Source of the DNA: Micromonospora vinacea
Lineage (GTDB): Bacteria > Actinomycetota > Actinomycetes > Mycobacteriales > Micromonosporaceae
NCBI RefSeq assembly: GCF_015751785.1
Contig: NZ_JADOTY010000001.1
Span: 6,944,001-7,008,000 of the forward strand
Direction: 5' to 3'
DNA: 64,000 bases
Below the pieces are notes generated by a model, which ran no database searches, was not told the origin of the DNA, and was given only the letters and a program-made list of their open reading frames with translations. Below are positions 23,818 to 32,608 of this stretch, piece by piece (the first letter of the stretch is position 1; the number at the start of each line of letters is the position of its first letter). The position numbers were made by a program, and so were the translations under genes.

Positions 23818-24134
23818 AGCCTCAGCGCCGCTTCACGATCTCCGTCCCGCCGGATGTGAGTCAGATCCTGGAGAGCCAGGGCAACCGCATGGCCAGTGCC
23901 TACGTCACGGAGTCGGTGCGTCGGCGTAAGCGGGTGGAGCAGCACAAGGAGTTGTTGCTCGCCGCCGGCATTCACGTCACCGAGCAGGGTGTGGCCGAGG
24001 CTCGGGCCCGCCGCCTAGGCGTAGAGGCTGAGTGGTCTGCGGAGCGGTTCGAGGCGGAGCGCGCCAAGATCCGCGCCGCCATGGAGGCCGAGATGAACGG
24101 TGACGATACTGCGCCCCGCGCCGACGCCGCATGA
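23811..24134 (+). CDS. Antitoxin-like protein (probable ribbon-helix-helix)
   Basis: A 107-residue, mostly helical, charged protein. The first 30 residues (QRRFTISVPPDVSQILESQG) have the strand-then-helix pattern of ribbon-helix-helix DNA-binding antitoxins. The rest is a long Ala/Glu/Arg helix region, probably the toxin-binding part. Its stop overlaps the next gene's ATG by four bases (ATGA). The pairing with a PIN-like gene supports a VapBC-type module. The fold is inferred by eye. Confidence 0.65.
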   Translation: MTEPQRRFTISVPPDVSQILESQGNRMASAYVTESVRRRKRVEQHKELLLAAGIHVTEQGVAEARARRLGVEAEWSAERFEAERAKIRAAMEAEMNGDDTAPRADAA

Positions 24135-24529
24135 CCTCGGAGACAACACCACCAGTCCGGCTCATCCTGGACCGGTCGGCCCTGCTGGGATACGCCGTCC
24201 TCCGGACGGTGCACGTCGGCGAGCCCGTCCACGAGGTCATTGAGGACGGGGTGCGGTTCGGGGTGCCGGTGGTAGCAGCGACCGAAGCGTTGACCATGGC
24301 GACCGGCAAGGACCTGGCCCTACTGCACAAGCTGCTGGCCCTGACTTCCTGCGCGCTGCTGCCCGAGCAGGCGGAGGATCTACCGGAGCTGACCTTCTGG
24401 CAGCGCAGGACCCGCCGTTTCGACCTGGCCGCAGCCGCCGTGGCGGGCCTGACCCACGACGCCGCGGTGCTGACCAGTGAGGGGCCCGGATACTCCGACG
24501 GGGTGCCACTGATCCACTTTCCGGGATGA
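24131..24529 (+). CDS. PIN-domain toxin-like protein (VapC-type)
   Basis: A 132-residue protein with PIN-domain features: an N-terminal strand with Asp (LILDRSALLGY, Asp14), a central Glu region (ATEALTMA), and late acidic positions in RFDLAAAAVAGLTHDAAVLTSE. PIN toxins are Mg-dependent ribonucleases that cut tRNA or other RNAs. Spacing is looser than in canonical VapC, so activity is not certain. It is translated by overlap with the antitoxin-like gene. Confidence 0.65.
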   Translation: MTSETTPPVRLILDRSALLGYAVLRTVHVGEPVHEVIEDGVRFGVPVVAATEALTMATGKDLALLHKLLALTSCALLPEQAEDLPELTFWQRRTRRFDLAAAAVAGLTHDAAVLTSEGPGYSDGVPLIHFPG

Positions 24530-24547
24530 ACCACGGCGGGCCGAGCG

Positions 24548-24805
24548 TCAACCGCGGGCTCTGGCCCAGGAGAGGAAGCGCTCGGTCATCCTGGTCGGTG
24601 GATGGTCCGGGTGGAGTTGGGTGAGCTGGTTCGTCGCCTCGTGCATCAGGGTGCCGAGGTAGATCAGCAGCGCGGTCCGGCTGGTCCGGTACTCCGTCAG
24701 TAGTGCGAGCTTGGCCGGCTGGCAGGGCCACTCGGTGCCACAGTTGCGGCACCGCCACAGCGGGCGCATGGCGACGTGCGGTACGGGCGGGCGGACCACC
24801 ATCAT
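24548..24805 (-). CDS. Small zinc-ribbon-like hypothetical protein near the XRE/DUF397 locus
   Basis: The conserved part (MRPLWRCRNCGTEWPCQPAK, then a helical stretch through LLIYLGTLMHEATNQL to FLSWARARG) recurs in actinomycetes, often near XRE/DUF397 genes. The CxxC plus a nearby third Cys could bind a metal. Start codon is uncertain: I chose MMVVRPPVPHV, but the Met at 24769 is also possible. Function unknown. Confidence 0.6.
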   Translation of the reverse strand: MMVVRPPVPHVAMRPLWRCRNCGTEWPCQPAKLALLTEYRTSRTALLIYLGTLMHEATNQLTQLHPDHPPTRMTERFLSWARARG

Positions 24806-25082
24806 CGCCACCGCGCCGAGGGCTGCTGGCCTGTCGGGGTGAGCACGTCGACCTCCTCCGGGATGGGGAAGGGGCCGCTCCCGCAAGGGGGAAACGGGAG
24901 CGACCCCGGAAGGCAGGGCCCGCCGCCGCCATTCCGGCCACCAGCGGACCCGCCGCTGGTGACAGTGTGGTGATGAGGCGACTACCGTCGATACGTGCTC
25001 GCGCCATTCGTGCAGCTCAGCGGTCCAGGTGAGCACCTATGACGGACACGCCGAGCCTGACTGAGCGAAGGTTGGGGAATCG

Positions 25083-25883
25083 ATGGGGACCGTCACCGAC
25101 TACGTGCTGGAGGAACTGCGCCTGTTCCGGATGGGGTTCGGGCTCAGTCAGGACGACTTCGGCAGGGGCATCGGTTACTCGGGTTCGCACGTCAGCTCGG
25201 TGGAGACCGGCGGGCGACCGCCCACGAAGGAGTACATGAGGGCGGTCGACACCCACCACCAGACCGGCGGACGCTTCCTCCGCATGCTGGACGGGTTGGC
25301 CCGGCTCGACGCCGAGCCGGCCTGGCTGCGCGAGTGGATCGAGTTCGAGCGGGAGGCGACCACGCTGCGCTGGTTCGAGTTGGCCTACGTGCCGGGCCTG
25401 CTCCAGACCGAGCGGTACGCCCGCGCAACGTTGGCCGGTGGCCGGTTCGACGCCGAGGACGTGGACCGGATCGTCGCCGCAAGGCTGGAGCGCCAGGCGA
25501 TCCTGCACCGCCCGCGCCCGCCGCAGCTCATCGCCGTACTGGACGAGGCGGTGCTGCGCCGGCCGGTGCTCGACCAGCCGGGGCTCATGGTCGAGCAGTG
25601 CGAGCACCTGGCCCAGTTGGCGGCGGCGGAGCATATCCAGGTGCACATCGTGCCGACGGATGCTGGGATGTACCTGGGGATGGGCGGTCAGTTCATCATC
25701 GCCGAGCTGCCCGACGGTGAGCGCGTGACCTACGCGGACAACCAACTCACCGCGCAGATCGTCGATGCACCAACCGACGTCGCTAAGCTGGCGAAGACGT
25801 GGGAGATCGTGCGGAACGAGGCGCTCCCCCGCCGACAGTCAACCGAGCTGATCAAGGAAGTGGCGAAGTCATGGGCATGCTGA
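25083..25883 (+). CDS. XRE-family regulator with DUF5753 (Scr1/WhiJ-like)
   Basis: A 266-residue transcription regulator. The N-terminal helix-turn-helix (about 8-62; LFRMGFGLSQDDFGRGIGYS, then HVSSVETGGRPP) is followed by the DUF5753 ligand/partner domain (about 85-262), including YVPGLLQTERYARATL and VLDEAVLRRPV. Such proteins pair with DUF397 proteins in Streptomyces and relatives and affect development and antibiotic production (WhiJ and BldB relatives). The next gene is exactly such a DUF397 gene, overlapping by 13 bp. Confidence 0.9.
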   Translation: MGTVTDYVLEELRLFRMGFGLSQDDFGRGIGYSGSHVSSVETGGRPPTKEYMRAVDTHHQTGGRFLRMLDGLARLDAEPAWLREWIEFEREATTLRWFELAYVPGLLQTERYARATLAGGRFDAEDVDRIVAARLERQAILHRPRPPQLIAVLDEAVLRRPVLDQPGLMVEQCEHLAQLAAAEHIQVHIVPTDAGMYLGMGGQFIIAELPDGERVTYADNQLTAQIVDAPTDVAKLAKTWEIVRNEALPRRQSTELIKEVAKSWAC

Positions 25884-26059
25884 CCCCACAGTGGCGAAAG
25901 TCGACCCGGTCCGGCGGCAACGGCGGCGCCTGTGTCGAGGTCGCCGACAACCTGCCGAGCGTGGTGCTGGTGCGCGACACCAAGGACCGCGACGGCGGCA
26001 CCCTGCACGTCGACCCGACGGCCTGGAAAGCGTTCATCAACTACGCCAAGCAGCACTGA
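25871..26059 (+). CDS. DUF397 protein
   Basis: A 62-residue DUF397 protein: QWRKSTRSGGNGGACVEVAD, VLVRDTKDR and DPTAWKAFINY are the family's signature segments. It overlaps the XRE gene (start at 25871 or the Met at 25877). DUF397 proteins are thought to bind or modulate their XRE partner; that is family knowledge, not visible here. Confidence 0.9.
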   Translation: MGMLTPQWRKSTRSGGNGGACVEVADNLPSVVLVRDTKDRDGGTLHVDPTAWKAFINYAKQH

Positions 26060-26072
26060 GCCACCCAGACCG

Positions 26073-26777
26073 ATGATCGCGCGCTTCAAGGATCTCTGTC
26101 TGGACGCCACCGACCCGCTCGCTCTCGGCGCCTTCTGGGCCCGGATGCTCGACGGTGACGTGGCCGATGCCGGTGACGACGACACCCGGGTGGACCCGCG
26201 CTCGGCACGCTCGAACGCCGAGTCGATCTGGGTGAACAAGGTGCCCGAGCCTCGGGTCGGCAAGACTCGCGTACACCTGGATCTGCGGTTGGCCGGTGCG
26301 CAGCCGGCGGCGCTGCTCGCGGACGGCGCCCGACTGGTTCGCGAACCGGCCGGCGACGCCACCTGGTGGGTGTTGGACGACCCGGAGGGCAACGAGTTCT
26401 GCGCGTTCCCGGCGCGGGAGGGCACCCGACCGGGCCCGTTCGAGCTGGTCGTGGACTCGGCCGACCCGGCGGCGCAAGCGACCTGGTGGGCCGGGGTGGT
26501 CGGCGGTACCGTCGAGCACGAGTCGAGCACCTCGTCGGTGGCCGGTGCGTCCGGGTTCCCCTGGGACTACTGGGTGTTCGTCGGGGTGCCCGAGCCCAAG
26601 ACGGTCAAGAACCGGCTGCACTGGGACGTCGACATGGTCGACCCGGAGCCGATGGCGCTGATCGCGGCGGGCGCGACCCTGCTGAGTGAGCCGCTCGACG
26701 AGGCGCACTGGTGGTGGGTGCTGGCCGACCCCGAGGGCAACGAGTTCTGCGCTTTCGCACCGCGTCCCACCCAGTGA
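26073..26777 (+). CDS. Two-domain VOC (glyoxalase-like) protein
   Basis: A 234-residue protein made of two vicinal-oxygen-chelate (Glyoxalase_6-type) repeats. Repeat 1 starts FKDLCLDATDPLALGAFWARML and ends WWVLDDPEGNEFCAFP (given in two parts). Repeat 2 starts FELVVDSADPAAQATWWAGV and ends WWVLADPEGNEFCAF. Substrate is unknown; such proteins include isomerases and resistance enzymes, and most are unassigned. A second copy with a large internal deletion is at 45191-45362, and the sequence after both copies is also related, so this gene belongs to a duplicated locus. Confidence 0.88.
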   Translation: MIARFKDLCLDATDPLALGAFWARMLDGDVADAGDDDTRVDPRSARSNAESIWVNKVPEPRVGKTRVHLDLRLAGAQPAALLADGARLVREPAGDATWWVLDDPEGNEFCAFPAREGTRPGPFELVVDSADPAAQATWWAGVVGGTVEHESSTSSVAGASGFPWDYWVFVGVPEPKTVKNRLHWDVDMVDPEPMALIAAGATLLSEPLDEAHWWWVLADPEGNEFCAFAPRPTQ

Positions 26778-26785
26778 GCGGCGGA

Positions 26786-27076
26786 GCTACCCAGCGCCGG
26801 CCGGTTGCATTAGCGTTTTCATAGCTCCGCTGCCAGCGCATACGCCGTCGACGTCGATACGCCTCCGGCCGACCCCCACCCGCCCGTTCGGTTGGTTCTC
26901 GCGGGAACTCCCTCCCCCGGTCCACCGGTTGGGCAGGATCGTCCGCAACGAGGTCTGCCAGCGGCTGCTCGACGAGACCCGCTCCGGGCTACCCCGACAT
27001 CGCGGCCGGCTTCAACCCGGACATGGACGAGTTCTGCCGGGTCGCGGTGGCGATCGTCCGCGCCGACCACGGCTGA
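26786..27076 (+). pseudogene. Deleted copy of the RusA-like / 90-aa protein locus
   Basis: From CTACCCAGCG onward this matches the spacer after the second VOC copy (45370 onward) down to GGCAGGATCGTCC and CAACGAG. It then jumps to the 3' third of the gene at 46027-46299 (GTCTGCCAGCGGCTGCTCGA, then the segment encoding AGFNPDMDEFCRVAV). The whole RusA-like gene and the first two thirds of the 90-residue gene are missing. A two-base loss near 26985 (CTACCCC against TTGCACCCC) also shifts the frame. The remnant has no start and is not coding. Confidence 0.85.
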
Positions 27077-27090
27077 TCGCCAACCGGCGC

Positions 27091-28935
27091 TCAGGCGGCG
27101 ACCGGATCGACCCGCCAGCCGGTCAGCGGGTGCGCGGCGAGCAGCGCTGGCGGGCCGGCCAGCTCCGCCGCGTAGTCGCGCACCAACGCCGGCAGACGGT
27201 AGCCGCCCGGATCGGTCCGCTGGGCCAGGTGCGCGTCGACCAGCTCCTCCAGCGCGTGCCGCGCCCGCTGCGCGGAGACGCCGAGCCGAGCCGCCGTCCG
27301 CTCGGGCAGCGCGGGCGCGTCCGGTGACTCGCCGAGCAGCTTGAGCAGACGACCGATCAGCTCGTCGCCGGAGCGCAGCGCGGCGACCCCGAGGGCCAGG
27401 CTCGACCGCACCGACTGGTCCTCGTAGACCAGCAGGTCCAGCCGATCACGGCGGTCGCGCAACTGGTCGACCAGCGCCGCCACCGAGAGGTCCGGCCGAC
27501 TGGCCAGCCGCGCGCCGGTGATCCGCAGCGCCAGCACCGAGCCGGCGCAGAGCCGCACCAGCTCGGCCGTGGCGGCCGGTTCCGCCTTCAGCCGGTCGGC
27601 GCCGCTGAACGCGGCGACCAACGCCCGCGCCCCCACCGCGCCGACCGGGCCGAGGGCCACCCGCCGCACACCGTCGAGGCTGCGCAGCTGCCGCTGGCCG
27701 ACGACGATCAGCGCCGGGCCGGGCCCGGCCGGGATCAGTGGCCGCACCTGCTCCGCCCCGGTGACCCCGTCGACCACCAGCAGAAGACGGTGCCCGGCAA
27801 TCCGGGAGCGGACCCAGCCGGCCCGTTCGTCGACGCTGGCCGGCACCTCGGCGGCCGGCACCCCCAGCGCGCGCAGCACCCGGGCCAGCACCTCGTCGGC
27901 CGTCACCGTCGCCTGGTAGCCGAGGTCGACGAAGACCTGTCCCTCCGGGAAGTCGGCGGCCACCGCGTGCGCCGCGCGCACCGCCAGCGCACTCTTGCCG
28001 CTGCCCGCCGGCCCGCTGACCACCACGGCGGCCGGCGTCGCGCCGGTCACGGCCGCGACCACGTCCGCCACCTCGGGCGTACGACCGACAAAGGTGACCA
28101 GGTCGGCCGGCAGCTCGCGGGGGACCCTGACCGCGGCCGGGGTGACCGGGACGGCCGCAGCGACGACGATCGGGGTGGCCTGCGGAACGTGGGCCAGGTC
28201 GGGTGACCGGTCGAGCACGGCCCGGTGCAGCCGGGCGAGATCCTCGCCCGGGTCGATGCCGAGCTGCTCCTGCAGGGTGGCGTGCGCGTCCCGGTAGGCG
28301 GTTAGCGCGGCGGGCACCTCACCGCACCGGTAGAGCGCCAGCATCAGCTGCCCCCAGGCCCGCTCGCGCAGCGGGTGGGCCGCGAGGTGCCGCCGGACCT
28401 CCGACAACAGCGGCCGGTGCTCACCGACGGCCAGCCGTGCCTCGGTCAGCTCCTCGAAGACCTGGAGCCGCTGCTCGTCGAGGCTCGCCCAGCGGTTGTC
28501 CAATGCGGTCCCGCGGGGGAGGCCGTCGCCGGCCTGGCCGCCACGCCAGCAGTCCAGGGCCGCGCGCAGCGGGTCCGCGGCGGCGTCCGGCTCGCCGCCG
28601 ACCAGCAGGCCACGCCCCTCCCCCGCCAGCCGCTGGAACTCGGTGATGTCCAGCTCGTCCGGTCCCAGGTTCAGCTCGTACGCGTTGGGACGGGCGATCA
28701 GCCGGTCGCCGAGCACGCGGCGCAGCGCCGCGGCGTGCGACCGGAGGTTGGCCACCGCGGACGCCGGGGGCTCCTCCGTCCACACCATCCCGGTCAGCCG
28801 GGCCAGCGAGACGGGATGGTTGGCCTCCAGGGCGAGCCCGGCGAGCACCGCGCGCCGTTTCGCCGGGCCGGGTGTGGCGATCCGGCCGTCGACGCTCAGC
28901 TCCACTGTGCCCAGTAGCCGGATCTGAAGTTGCAT
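27091..28935 (-). CDS. AfsR/SARP-like regulator with STAND NTPase domain (copy 1)
   Basis: A 614-residue activator-type protein. Order: winged-helix DNA-binding domain (about 1-90, MQLQIRLLGTVELSVDG), BTAD helical domain (about 95-240, with RERAWGQLMLALYRCG), and an NB-ARC/STAND NTPase with Walker A GPAGSGKSA near residue 306 and LLLVVDGV as Walker B. A winged-helix tail ends the protein; there are no TPR or WD40 sensor repeats. Start chosen at the ATG complementary to 28933-28935, which follows GGGGGAG and matches the paralogue's start. A closely similar gene lies at 56572-58455. Both are followed to the right by immunity arrays and Rhs material. The target genes and trigger are unknown. Confidence 0.88.
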   Translation of the reverse strand: MQLQIRLLGTVELSVDGRIATPGPAKRRAVLAGLALEANHPVSLARLTGMVWTEEPPASAVANLRSHAAALRRVLGDRLIARPNAYELNLGPDELDITEFQRLAGEGRGLLVGGEPDAAADPLRAALDCWRGGQAGDGLPRGTALDNRWASLDEQRLQVFEELTEARLAVGEHRPLLSEVRRHLAAHPLRERAWGQLMLALYRCGEVPAALTAYRDAHATLQEQLGIDPGEDLARLHRAVLDRSPDLAHVPQATPIVVAAAVPVTPAAVRVPRELPADLVTFVGRTPEVADVVAAVTGATPAAVVVSGPAGSGKSALAVRAAHAVAADFPEGQVFVDLGYQATVTADEVLARVLRALGVPAAEVPASVDERAGWVRSRIAGHRLLLVVDGVTGAEQVRPLIPAGPGPALIVVGQRQLRSLDGVRRVALGPVGAVGARALVAAFSGADRLKAEPAATAELVRLCAGSVLALRITGARLASRPDLSVAALVDQLRDRRDRLDLLVYEDQSVRSSLALGVAALRSGDELIGRLLKLLGESPDAPALPERTAARLGVSAQRARHALEELVDAHLAQRTDPGGYRLPALVRDYAAELAGPPALLAAHPLTGWRVDPVAA

Positions 28936-28958
28936 GTCGTAGCTCCCCCGTTGCACCT

Positions 28959-28970
28959 TGAGCGCGCTCA
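28959..28970. promoter_or_regulatory. TGAGCGCGCTCA palindrome upstream of regulator copy 1
   Basis: A perfect 12-bp palindrome, 23 bp before the start codon. The same sequence, followed by the same GGCTA, stands 23 bp before the paralogous regulator at 58479-58490. It is a candidate operator, possibly autoregulatory. Confidence 0.65.
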
Positions 28971-29421
28971 GGCTAAACGGACATCGGAGCAGGTAACAAG
29001 CGATTCGACCGCTCGGCTATTGTGACGAGAGCCAATGTCCTGAGACGGCGTGTCAGCGTAACGAGATCCCGTCGGCAAACGCTCCCACAGGTGCTCGCTC
29101 TCGACCTGCGACATCGATGGTCATCGTCGCATCGGTGGCCCGCGGCACCGGTCCTACCCCGTCCCGAGAGGCGGGAAACCCGCCATGACGACCGGACCAA
29201 TGTCCGGCGCCGGATCGTCCCATCAGCACACACCGCCGACGGCCCCACCGCCAACTCGCCGTACGGCTCGGTAATCACCGCCGATCCGGCCGGTGACCTG
29301 GCCGTTTGGGTGGCCGGCTCTCCCTCTGGCGGCGCGTCCCACGTCCAGCGGCGGGGCCGCTCCCCGGCGCGGAGCCCTTCACTTCCTTGCCACCCGACGT
29401 GCCGGGATCCAGCCTGCACCA
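28971..29421. other. Upstream region of regulator copy 1, no gene
   Basis: The first 110 bp share blocks with the region upstream of regulator copy 2 (for example CCAATGTC and a GCGTGTC...GTAACGA...ATC block), so the promoter region was duplicated with the gene. The rest shows no convincing coding sequence. Confidence 0.55.
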
Positions 29422-29748
29422 ATGCGGGACGAGCCACACGGCACGATGCACGGCTGGATCTGGCGCCGGAACCTGCTGCCGTTCGTGGAGACGATCGCCT
29501 ACCTTGTCCGGTACGAACTCGATCCGAGCCGCCTCACCGCCGGAGTCGACGGCTCCGACGCCGACGACGACCGCTGGTTCACCCTCGAACTGGACGGCCA
29601 GACGCGCGTCGAGCTGCACTTCGCGGCCGCGGAGGACAGCGTGCTGGTGGATGTGGAGTTGGACGGCAACGACGAGCGGTTCGAGGTCAGGGCCGCTCTG
29701 TTGCTCGACGTCTGCAGCCGCTACCAGCTGACTCCGCAAGCCACCTGA
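29422..29748 (+). CDS. Hypothetical protein, first gene of immunity array 1
   Basis: An acidic protein of about 108 residues: an N-terminal WIWRRNLLPFVETIAYLVRY segment, then alternating strands (DRWFTLELDGQTRVELHFA, VLVDVELDG) and a C-terminal helix. I do not recognise a named family. Size, charge and position beside SUKH and Imm1 genes are what is seen for immunity proteins of polymorphic toxins. The start is uncertain: ATG at 29422 or 29446. Confidence 0.6.
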   Translation: MRDEPHGTMHGWIWRRNLLPFVETIAYLVRYELDPSRLTAGVDGSDADDDRWFTLELDGQTRVELHFAAAEDSVLVDVELDGNDERFEVRAALLLDVCSRYQLTPQAT

Positions 29749-29827
29749 ACCACCTCTCCTCCGCTGTCCCCACCCGGTTCGATCTCCGCCAGTCGGTCCC
29801 CGGCGACCCGGTCCTACCCTCGGCGGC

Positions 29828-30187
29828 ATGCGCTACGAGATGGAGAAGTACCTGCCGTACGCGGCATCCCGCGTCATCACGCTCGAGGAGTTGCCCGGCC
29901 TGTACGTTCCGGACCACGAACCGGTGTTCGGCTACGGCGACGGCGACGATGACGTGCTGATCGTCTCGCTGCACGAGGAGTTCAGCACCGTTTCGCTGCT
30001 TCACGACCGCACCTGGTACTGGCTGGCGGAGTCACCGGCCGCGGAACTGGTGGAAATCCTGCTGTGCGGGCAGGAGTCGTGGGTCCCGGCCGGCGCGCTG
30101 GTGCGGCCGGAGACCGGGCTGGCCGCGCTGCGGCTCGCCCACGACGTGCCGGGACTCCTGACCGAGTTCATGTGGCGGGAGCAGTAG
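29828..30187 (+). CDS. Hypothetical protein in immunity array 1
   Basis: A 119-residue acidic protein (RYEMEKYLPYAASRVITLEE, then DDDVLIVSLHEEFSTVSLLH). It has no signal peptide or membrane segment. Not assignable to a family by eye. It converges on the SUKH-4-like gene with a 23-bp gap. Its company suggests an immunity role; nothing in the sequence proves it. Confidence 0.6.
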   Translation: MRYEMEKYLPYAASRVITLEELPGLYVPDHEPVFGYGDGDDDVLIVSLHEEFSTVSLLHDRTWYWLAESPAAELVEILLCGQESWVPAGALVRPETGLAALRLAHDVPGLLTEFMWREQ

Positions 30188-30210
30188 CTGCTCCCGCACG
30201 ACCGGCCCGG

Positions 30211-30756
30211 TCAGGGGCTCCACCAGTCCACGTCTTCGACCGCGAAGTCACCGACGGACACGTCGTGGACGAAGGTCTTCCAGAACGAGCCCACCAGCTC
30301 GTAGGTCGCCGGGTCGACCGCGGCCAACAGGGCCTCCAGTCGTCTCGCGACGGACAGGAACGCCGGAGGTCCTGCGTCCGCCGAGTAGTAGGGATACACG
30401 CGCTCCGACACGAGCAGGCATTGGGCGAACATCTCGACGGTGGCGTTGACCGGGAAGGCATCGTCGAATCCTTCCGCGCCGAACAGAACCTGCCCACGCT
30501 CGACGTCGAGGAAGAACTGCTCGCCCTCGTCATAGCTTCCCAGCAACACGCAGACCTGACCGCGCCGGATCTGCGTACGGCCCGTCGGCTCGGCCGCCTC
30601 GAACAGCAGCGACCGCCGGGGCAGCCCCTGCTGGAGGAGGAACGCGCGGGCGCGCTTGTGGCGGATGACGGCCTCCTGGTGGGACGACCATCTCGTGACG
30701 CTCTCAGCGTCCCAGCGCTGGAGGAAAGCAACGGCCGCGAATTGATCAGCGTTCAT
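30211..30756 (-). CDS. SUKH-4-like immunity protein
   Basis: A 181-residue protein with the SUKH-4 pattern: HKRARAFLLQQGLPRR near the start, a central strand region VLLGSYDEGEQFFLDVERG, then ERVYPYYSAD, and DPATYELVGSFWKTFVHD near the end. SUKH proteins neutralise diverse nuclease and other toxins of contact-dependent systems by direct binding. No cognate toxin is next to it here, so it looks like an orphan immunity gene. Start ATG complementary to 30754-30756. Confidence 0.7.
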   Translation of the reverse strand: MNADQFAAVAFLQRWDAESVTRWSSHQEAVIRHKRARAFLLQQGLPRRSLLFEAAEPTGRTQIRRGQVCVLLGSYDEGEQFFLDVERGQVLFGAEGFDDAFPVNATVEMFAQCLLVSERVYPYYSADAGPPAFLSVARRLEALLAAVDPATYELVGSFWKTFVHDVSVGDFAVEDVDWWSP

Positions 30757-30837
30757 GAACAAGCACACCTCGCGATCCGACGTGCCCGCTATCGGCCTAG
30801 GCTCCGGCCCAACGCAGCATCCCGTGTCGGCGTCCAC

Positions 30838-31368
30838 CTACTCCTGCGCCGCAGTGCGGACGAGTTGCTTCTGATATTCGATCGCACGCATGCAGTTGGC
30901 GTTCGCGCGCTCGACGTCGAGGACGACAGGTTCCGCAGTTCCCAGCGGGAGTTCCGGCAGGTCCTCACAGTCACGGATGGCGTCGTAGCAGGCCGACATG
31001 ATCGTCCACGTGAAGTCCACCGTGACGTCCACTGCCGATACTCCGACAGAATCACTCAGCGCGACAAAGAGCTGCCACAGGTCTTGAAGCTCGACCTCGT
31101 CGGCCAGTTCTGAGAGCTGGTCCTCGAGTTCCTCGAACTCCTCCAACTCGACATCCGGTGGCGACCCCGCCGCAGCCGCGCGAACGTAGTCAAGCGCTGC
31201 ATCGACGGCGCCACGGCCCTCCCCTTCCAGCAGCTCACGCGCCCCGGACGGCAGAACCTCGACCGTCCACTCCAGCAGCCGCACGATCAGGTTGAGTTGC
31301 GAATCGGGGTCCAGCCGCCCGAGGATACGGATCTCGTCGGCCATCTCCCGGTCCCACAGAGTCGCCAC
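30838..31368 (-). CDS. Hypothetical immunity-type protein, paralogue of 35057-35539
   Basis: An acidic protein of about 176 residues, all-helical in appearance. It shares with the protein at 35057-35539 the start pattern LWDxEM and the end ERANAxC-xxI-xxQK-xLV (here ERANANCMRAIEYQKQLV). The two are diverged members of one family within one array. I know no name for the family. Start chosen at the GTG complementary to 31366-31368 because it aligns with the paralogue; an internal ATG at 31344 is possible. Confidence 0.6.
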   Translation of the reverse strand: MATLWDREMADEIRILGRLDPDSQLNLIVRLLEWTVEVLPSGARELLEGEGRGAVDAALDYVRAAAAGSPPDVELEEFEELEDQLSELADEVELQDLWQLFVALSDSVGVSAVDVTVDFTWTIMSACYDAIRDCEDLPELPLGTAEPVVLDVERANANCMRAIEYQKQLVRTAAQE

Positions 31369-31658
31369 CGTTGAGCCCCATCCACGTCTTGATTCAACAC
31401 CCGGGAGGTACCCAACCACCTGCCACGCTGTTCGTACAGTCCCGCGCGGCGCCCGGCGATGACGGGCGGACGCACCCGTGCAAAGACCAGGTGTTGATCA
31501 GTTCTGGCTCCAGCGCGGCAACTTGACCTTGATCAACGTCCGCCCGGAGTGCAGCCTGTAACCTCACTGCTCGGAACTCCGGGCGCTCCGAGGCCAGCCC
31601 GGTCCTGCGCGGACCGGGAAGGTGCGGGGCCGCGTACGGAAAGAACGGACTTGTTCCC

Positions 31659-32083
31659 TTGGCGGAAGTCGTTCAGGTGTTGATCGGCACGACACGGGCG
31701 GGTCAGGATTCCTTCGAATCGCTGCTCGCAACCCCCGTCGGTCCAGACTTGTATGTGCTGGAACGTTCACCGCTGATGGCGGACGGTATGGCCCGCGGCG
31801 ATACCGTTCGCATTGAAAATGGCGGGCGAACCTACCGAGTGGTTCGCGACGGCGACCACTACGCGCTGCAGATCTACTACCGCCGGGACCTGGAACTCGA
31901 GGACCTCAGAGACATGGAATCGCGGCTTGCCGAGGTCGGCGGCGAGATCGACGCACACGCCGCACGCGTGATTGCCGTGACATCCCCGCGGCACCGACCT
32001 CGGCGTTGGCCACTCTCCTTGACGGTCATCCGCGACGCGGGGACTTCGAATGGCGGATCTCGAAGTCTCCACCCACCGCCTAG
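31659..32083 (+). pseudogene. DUF4265 protein, frameshifted near its 3' end
   Basis: The reading frame from the TTG at 31659 gives a DUF4265-like protein: LLATPVGPDLYVLERSPLMA, DGMARGDTVRIENG, and YALQIYYRRDLELEDLRDME. After RVIAVT near base 31980 the frame turns into Pro/Arg/Ser-rich sequence. The other frame continues as IPAAPTSALATLLDGHPRRG then DFEWRISK and stops at 32083, which is the expected DUF4265 ending. One base appears to be missing at about 31981. It is either an inactivated gene or a sequencing error. Confidence 0.6.
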
Positions 32084-32173
32084 CTGTCCCGATGTCCGGG
32101 GTGGCCCGCAGCCGATGGTCCTCGCGGGCGGGGGGCGTGAAACCAGAATCGCCGGTTGCAGGAGGGGTTGTTG

Positions 32174-32608
32174 ATGCAGTTCCGGGTAGAGGCCTATTAT
32201 CGCCCGCAGCATGACGACAAGCGTGAGTTGCTTACCGCGTCAGCGGATGTAGACGGGCTGATCGATTCACTGTTGGCGGGGCCGACTCAGCAGAATCTAG
32301 CGGAGCTGCATTCCCTGGAACGGTCACCTCTACCTTCCGGGACTCCCGATCATGAGTTGTTGGTCGGTGCCGACCATAGGCTTCAGGTCGGCGTTCTTGA
32401 GTTCATGGATGCCAGCGGAAACTGGACGACCGCAGGGCCAAAAGCGGGCCGCACTGAGGTTCGTTATTCGTGCGTAAGTCATGTGACGGAGTTCCCAGCG
32501 AATTCGGAGATTCCGATCGATCTGCTGCGCCGTGCGGTCAAAGAGTTCTGTCTGTCCGGTGGGCAGCGGCCCACGTGCGTCCAGTGGGAGAGGCCGAAAT
32601 CCTGGTGA
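32174..32608 (+). CDS. Imm1-family immunity protein
   Basis: A 144-residue protein of the Imm1 family, cytoplasmic antidotes linked to polymorphic toxins including deaminases. Evidence: VEAYYRPQHDDKRELLTASA at the start, DVDGLIDSLLAG, SGTPDHELLVGAD, and the C-terminal VTEFPANSEIPIDLLRRAVK, then FCLSGGQRPTCVQW. The ATG at 32174 follows GGAGGGG. No toxin gene is adjacent, so it is an orphan in this array. Confidence 0.8.
   Translation: MQFRVEAYYRPQHDDKRELLTASADVDGLIDSLLAGPTQQNLAELHSLERSPLPSGTPDHELLVGADHRLQVGVLEFMDASGNWTTAGPKAGRTEVRYSCVSHVTEFPANSEIPIDLLRRAVKEFCLSGGQRPTCVQWERPKSW

Noticed and set aside
31659..32174. Treating the 171-codon DUF4265 frame as intact to its stop
   Set aside because: The last third (after RVIAVT) is unlike the family, while the neighbouring frame continues it; a frameshift is the simpler reading.
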